Part shown: piece after piece, positions 32,675-38,310 of the stretch
How positions within the stretch are numbered: position 1 is the first letter of the stretch
Layout of the letters: every line of letters starts with the position of its first letter
Assembly: GCF_008831285.2 (NCBI RefSeq)
Contig: NW_022204918.1
Span: forward strand, 1-38,310
Direction of reading: 5' to 3'
Length of the DNA stretch: 38,310 bases
Source: Nymphaea colorata
Taxonomy: Eukaryota; Streptophyta; Magnoliopsida; Nymphaeales; Nymphaeaceae
Program-made: the position numbers and the translations under genes
The notes under the pieces: generated by a model
Databases searched by the model: none
Seen by the model: only the letters and a program-made list of their open reading frames with translations
What the model was told of the DNA's origin: nothing

Positions 32675-35600
32675 AACATGTGATTTCAATCATTTAAATC
32701 ATTCATTCTATATGTATTCCAAACGAACTTCTGGCATCAAAGCCACTAGGTCATTCTATACGTAAGTAAGAAATGGTCACGCACATTCAATTAAATACAA
32801 GTGATCAATTATATGTAATAACAAGTGAAAATGAATCACTTAATCTCTCAATTAAATATAAGTGATCAAATATATGTAATAACAAGTGAAACACATTAGG
32901 TTACTTACAAGACACCAAATGAATCACTCCAATATCATTCATTTTCATACAAACCTATTATTTTAATCTACTAAATCATTTAATATAGACGTAACAACAA
33001 GTTAAGCACATTCAATTACGTATGTGTGATAAAATGAATCACTTAAATCTGACACCTATTGATACGAACTTGTGATATAAATTCCTTACATCGATCACCA
33101 TAGATGTAAGAACTAGTTCAACTTACTGAACTAACTACAAGGGATCAAACTAATGCATAGGTGTCCTTTTTATCCATACAAACTTGTAAGTTTTAATCAT
33201 TTAAATCATTGATCAAAGATGTAAAAACAAGTGAAACACAATAGGTTAACTACAAGACACCAAATGAATCACTCCAATCTCATTCATTTTCGCACAAACT
33301 TGTGATTTCAATCTACTAAATCATTTATTATAGACGTAACAACAAGTTAAACACATTCAATTGAGTATGCACGATTATATGAATCACTTAAATCTCACTT
33401 GTATTCGTACGAACATGTGATTTCAATCCTTTAGAACGTTCCCTATAGATGTAACAACAAATTCAACTCATCGGACTAACTACACGTGTACAAATATAGT
33501 GACTTCAACCATTTGCATCCCCATAAACTTGTGATTTCAACCATTTAAATCTTTCATTATAGATGTAATAAAAAGTGAAATACATTAGATTAACTATAAA
33601 GTACCAATATAGTGACTTGAGTCTCATTCATTTCGAAACGGACTACTTTTTTCAGGCCACTAAGTCATTCTATATGTATGTAACAAATGGTTACGCACAT
33701 TCAATTAAATATAAGTTATCAAATGTATGCAAGAACAAGTAAAAATGAATCACATAATCTCTCGATTAAACATAAGTGATCAAATGTATGTAATAACAAG
33801 TGAAAAACATTAAGTTACCTGTAAGACATCAAATGAATCACTCGAATCCCATTCATTTTCATATAAACCTATGATTTTAATTTACTAAATCATTTAATAT
33901 AAACGTAACAACAAGTTAAGTACATTCAAATAAATGTGCGTGATCAATTGAATCACTTAAATCCCAGTCGTATTGATGTGAACTTGGGCATCAATCACTA
34001 TAGATGTAACAACATGTTCAACTTATCGTACAAACTAGAAAGGATCAAACTAATGCATAGGTCTCCTTTATATCCATATAAACTTGTGAGTTTTAATTAT
34101 TTAATTCATTGATCATGGATGTAATAACATGTGAAACACGTTAGGTTAACTATAAGACACCAAATGAATCACTCGAATCACATTCATTTTCATACAAACT
34201 TGTGATTTCAGTTCACTTAATCAAGCAACATGGATGTAACAATAAGTTAAGCACATTCAATTAAGTATGTGTGATCATTTGAATCACTTAAATCGCACTT
34301 GTATTGATACGAACTTGTAATTTCAATCCTTTAGATCGTGCACTATTGTCGTACCAATACGAGTCAGATTTAAGTGATTCATATGATCACGCATACTTTA
34401 TTTAATGTACTTGACTTATTGTTATATCCATGTTAAATAATTTAGTAGATTGAAATCACAGGCTTGCATGAAAATGAATGAGATTTGAGTGATTCATTTG
34501 GTGCCCTATTGTTAACCTAATTCACTTGTTAAGCACATTCAATTAAATTACAAGTAAAACACATTAGGTTAACTATATGACACCAAATGAATCACTTGTT
34601 AAGGACATCCGTATTAAGAATCATTATAAATGTAACAACTAGTGAAACACATTAGGTAAACCATAAGACACCAAATGAATTACTCGAATCTCATTCATTT
34701 TCAAACAAACTTGTGATTTCGATCTACTAAATCATTTAATATAGATGTAACAACAAGTTAAACACATTCAATTAAGTATGCACGATCATATGAATCATTT
34801 AAATCTCACTTGTATTGGTACGAACACGTGATTTCAATCCTTTAGATCATTCACTATAGATGTAATGACAAGTGAAATACACTAGGTTAACTGTATAACC
34901 TGACTCTCATTCATTTCCAAACGAACTTCTTATTTGAAGCCACTAAGTCATTCTATACGTATGTAACAAATGGCTACACACACTCAATTAAATATATTGA
35001 TCAAATATATGTCATAACAAGTGAAAATGAATCATTTAATCTCTCAATTAAATATATGTGATCAAATATATGTAATAACAAGTGAAACATGTTAGGTTAC
35101 CTACAAGACACCAAATGAATCACTCAAATCTCATTCATTTCCATACAAACCTATGATGTCAATATAATAAATCATTTAATATAGACACAACAACAAGTTA
35201 AGCACATTCAATTAAGTATGCGTGATCAAATGAATCACTTAAATCTCACTCGTATCTAGACGAGTGATTTAGTGTGCGTATGGATACAAATGAATGAGAT
35301 GTAACAACATGTTCAACTTATTGAACAAACTACAATGGAGCAAACGAAACTAATCCATAGGTCTCCTTTACATCCATATAAACTTGTGAGTTTTTATCGT
35401 TTAAATCGTTGATCATAGATGTCATAACGAGTGAAACACATTAGGTTAATTATAAGACACCAAATGAATCACTCAAATCTCATTTATTTTCACACAAACT
35501 TGTGATTTGAATTCACTTAATCTAGCAATATGGATGTAACAACAAGTTAAACAGATTCAATTAAGTATGCACGATCATATGAATCATTTAAATCTCACTT

Positions 35601-36505
35601 GTATTGGTACGAACACGTGATTTCAATCCTTTAGATCATTCACTATAGATGTAATGACAAGTGAAATACACTAGGTTAACTGTAAGGGACCAACTTAATA
35701 ACCTGACTCTCATTCATTTCCAAACGAACTTCTTATTTGAAGCCACTAAGTCATTCTATACGTATGTAACAAATGGCTACACACACTCAATTAAATATAT
35801 TGATCAAATATATGTCATAACAAGTGAAAATGAATCATTTAATGTCTCAATTAAATATATGTGATCAAATATATGTAATAACAAGTGAAACATGTTAGGT
35901 TACCTACAAGACACCAAATGAATCACTCAAATCTCATTCATTTCCATACAAAACTATGATGTCAATATAATAAATCATTTAATATAGACACAACAACAAG
36001 TTAATCACATTCAATTAAGTATGCGTGATCAAATGAATCACTTAAATCTCACTCGTATCTAGACGAGTGATTTAGTGTGCGTATGGATACAAATGAATGA
36101 GATGTAACAACATGTTCAACTTATTGAACAAACTACAAGGGAGCAAACGAAACTAATCCATAGGTCTCCTTTACATCCATATAAACTTGTGAGTTTTTAT
36201 CGTTTAAATCGTTGATCATAGATGTCATAACGAGTGAAACACATTAGGTTAATTATAAGACACCAAATGAATCACTCAAATCTCATTTATTTTCACACAA
36301 ACTTGTGATTTGAATTCACTTAATCTAGCAATATGGATGTAACAACAAGTTAAGCACATTCAATTAAGTATGTGTGATCATTTGAATCACTTAAATCGCA
36401 CTTGTATTGATACGAACTTGTGATTTCAATCATTTAGATCGTGCACTATAGTTGTAACAATAAATTCAACTCATCGGACTAACTACACGCGTTTGTATCC
36501 ACATG
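32675..36505 (+). repeat. HOR copy 7, expanded by an internal duplication (3,831 bp)
   Basis: Normal HOR order with phases about 2070-2960 present twice in tandem. Like HOR copy 5 it carries the fused GATGTAATGACAAG monomer. Confidence 0.85.
34776..36353 (+). repeat. 789-bp tandem duplication inside HOR copy 7
   Basis: GTATGCACGATCATATGAAT occurs at 34776 and again at 35565, offset 789 bp, about seven monomers. The two copies share private variants (ATCTAGACGAGTG, GATGTCAATATAATAAATC), so the duplication is recent. The first copy lacks about 14 bp (GGGACCAACTTAAT region, near 34893) that the second keeps. The duplication ends are approximate. Confidence 0.8.
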
Positions 36506-38310
36506 AACATGTGATTTCAATCATTTAAATCATTCATTATATATGTATTCCAAACGAACTTCTGGTATCAAAGACACTAGGTCATTCTATACGTAAGTAA
36601 GAAATGGTCACGCACATTCAATTAAATACAAGTGATCAATTATATGTAATAACAGTGAAAATCCATCACTTAATCTCTCAATTAAATATAAGTGATCAAA
36701 TATATGTAATAACAAGTGAAACACATTAGGTTACTTACAAGACACCAAATGAATCACTCCAATATCATTCATTTTCATACAAACCTATGATTTTAATCTA
36801 CTAAATCATTTAATATAGACGTAACAACAAGTTAAGCACATTCAATTACGTATGTGTGATAAAATGAATCACTTAAATCCCACTCGTATTGATACGAACT
36901 TGTGATTTCAATTCCTTACATCGATCACCATAGATGTAAGAACTAGTTCAACTTATTGAACTAACTACAAGGGATCAAACTAATGCATAGGTCTCCTTTA
37001 TATCCATACAAACTTATAAGTTTTAATCATTTAAATCATTGATCAAAGATGTAATAACAAGTGAAACATAATAAGTTAACTACAAGACACCAAATGAATC
37101 ACTCGAATCTCATTCATTTTCGCATAAACTTGTGATTTCAATTACTAAATCATTTATTATAGACGTAACAATAAGTTAAACACATTCAATTAAGTATGCA
37201 CGATTATATGAATCACTTAAATCTCACTTGTATTCGTACGAACATGTGATTTCAATCCTTTACAACGTTCCCTATAGATGTAATAACAAATTCAACTCAT
37301 CGGACTAACTACACGTGTACAAATATAGTGACTTCAACCATTTGCATCCATATAAACTTGTGATTTCAACCATTTAAATAATTCATTATAATGTAATAAA
37401 AGTGAAATACATTAGATTAACTATAAGGAACCAATATAGTGACTTGACTCTCATTCATTTCCAAACGGACTTCTTTTTTCAAGCCACTAAGTTATTCTAT
37501 ACGTATGTAAGAAATGGTTACGCACATTCAATTAAATATAAGTTATCAAATGTATGAAAGAACAAGTAAAAATGAATCACATAATCTCTCGATTAAACAT
37601 AAGTGATCAAATGTTCGTAATAACAAGTGAAACACATTAAGTTACCTGTAAGACACCAAATGAATCACTCGAATCCCATTCATTTTCATATAAACCTATG
37701 ATTTGAATTTACTAAATCATTAATATAAACGTAACAACAAGTTAAGTACATTCAATTAAATATGCGTGATCAATTGAATCACTTAAATCCCAGTCGTATT
37801 GATGTGAACTTGTGCATCGATCACTATAGATGTAAATACATGTTCAACTTATCGTACAAACTAGAAAGGATCAAACAAATGCATAAGTCTCCCTTATATC
37901 CATATAAACTTGTGAGTTTTAATTATTAAATCATTGATCATGGATGTAATAACATGTGAAACACGTTAGGTTAACTATAAGACACCAAATGAATCACTCG
38001 AATCACATTCATTTTCCAAACTTGTGATTTCAGTTCACTTAATCAAGCAACATGGATGTAACAATAAGTTAAACACATTCAATTTAGTATGTGTGATCAT
38101 TTGAATCACTTAAATCGCACTTGTATTGATACGAACTTGTAATTTCAATCCTTTAGATCGTGCACTATAGTCGTACCAATACGAGTCAGATTTAAGTGAT
38201 TCATATGATCACGCATACTTTATTGAATGTACTTGACTTATTGTTATATTCATGTTAAATGATTTAGTAGATTGAAATCACAGGCTTGCATGAAAATGAA
38301 TGAGATTTGA
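36506..38310 (+). repeat. HOR copy 8, cut by the window end
   Basis: Forward HOR from phase 1 to about phase 1800. The internal inverted block starts at about 38175 and is cut by the window edge. Several single-base losses are visible relative to copies 5 and 7, for example in ATTCATTATAATGTAATAAAAG near 37381. Confidence 0.85.

Larger units (their letters stand above)
23613..38310. repeat. Satellite array, right part (same HOR family)
   Basis: This continues the left satellite. Deleting the retrotransposon and one copy of ATGTA joins 13841 to 23613 and regenerates an ordinary monomer, differing from other copies by one base near 13836. The satellite is inverted from 23613 to 27089 and forward from 27104 to the window end. 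I see no gene, no telomere-type TTTAGGG array and no RNA gene in it. The array runs off the right edge inside a HOR copy, so the full array is longer than this window. Confidence 0.95.

Overview
The window looks like plant nuclear DNA, probably from an angiosperm. About 28.5 kb is AT-rich satellite DNA, interrupted by one complete 9,766-bp Ty3/gypsy LTR retrotransposon. The plant assignment rests on the element: a Tekay/Del-type chromovirus with a C-terminal chromodomain, a primer binding site complementary to plant initiator tRNA-Met, and about 2.5-kb LTRs. I see no host gene, tRNA, rRNA, CRISPR array or bacterial-type signal. Species cannot be named from this sequence.

Satellite (1-13836 and 23613-38310). 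The base monomer is about 114 bp and roughly 28% GC (counted on a hand consensus). It appears to be built from two related halves of about 57-59 bp. Monomers are organised into a higher-order repeat (HOR) of about 3.15 kb. Each complete HOR carries an internal block of about 175 bp in opposite orientation, plus a second short fold-back around an ACTCGT...ACGAGT stem. Forward HOR copies (phase 1 set at AACATGTGATTTCAATCA) begin at 1, 3141, 5836, 8988, 27733, 30776, 32675 and 36506; the last runs off the window. Several copies carry internal deletions (HOR2, HOR4, HOR5, HOR6) and HOR7 carries a 789-bp tandem duplication. Between about 11716 and 27089 the satellite is inverted. The left inversion edge (11711-11718) has a small apparently templated filler. 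The right edge is the centre of a 926-bp near-perfect palindrome (26634-27559).

Retrotransposon (13842-23607, minus strand). It lies inside the inverted satellite block and is flanked by a perfect 5-bp target duplication ATGTA (13837-13841 and 23608-23612). Reading on the minus strand: 5' LTR (23607-21106), PBS (21101-21090), leader, gag-pol in one frame (20899-16391), polypurine tract (16355-16344), 3' LTR (16343-13842). The LTRs are both exactly 2,502 bp and differ by 8 substitutions and no indels in my hand alignment, so the insertion is recent. All pol catalytic motifs are present (protease DSGA, RT FIDD, RNase H, integrase HHCC and DD35E, GPF, chromodomain). The only obvious lesion is one in-frame TAG in gag at 20423-20425.

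Together this looks like a block of constitutive heterochromatin: a satellite evolving by unequal exchange, inversion and fold-back events, and a young chromovirus whose chromodomain plausibly directed it there. The many short ORFs in the satellite and in the LTRs are not convincing genes and are not annotated as such.
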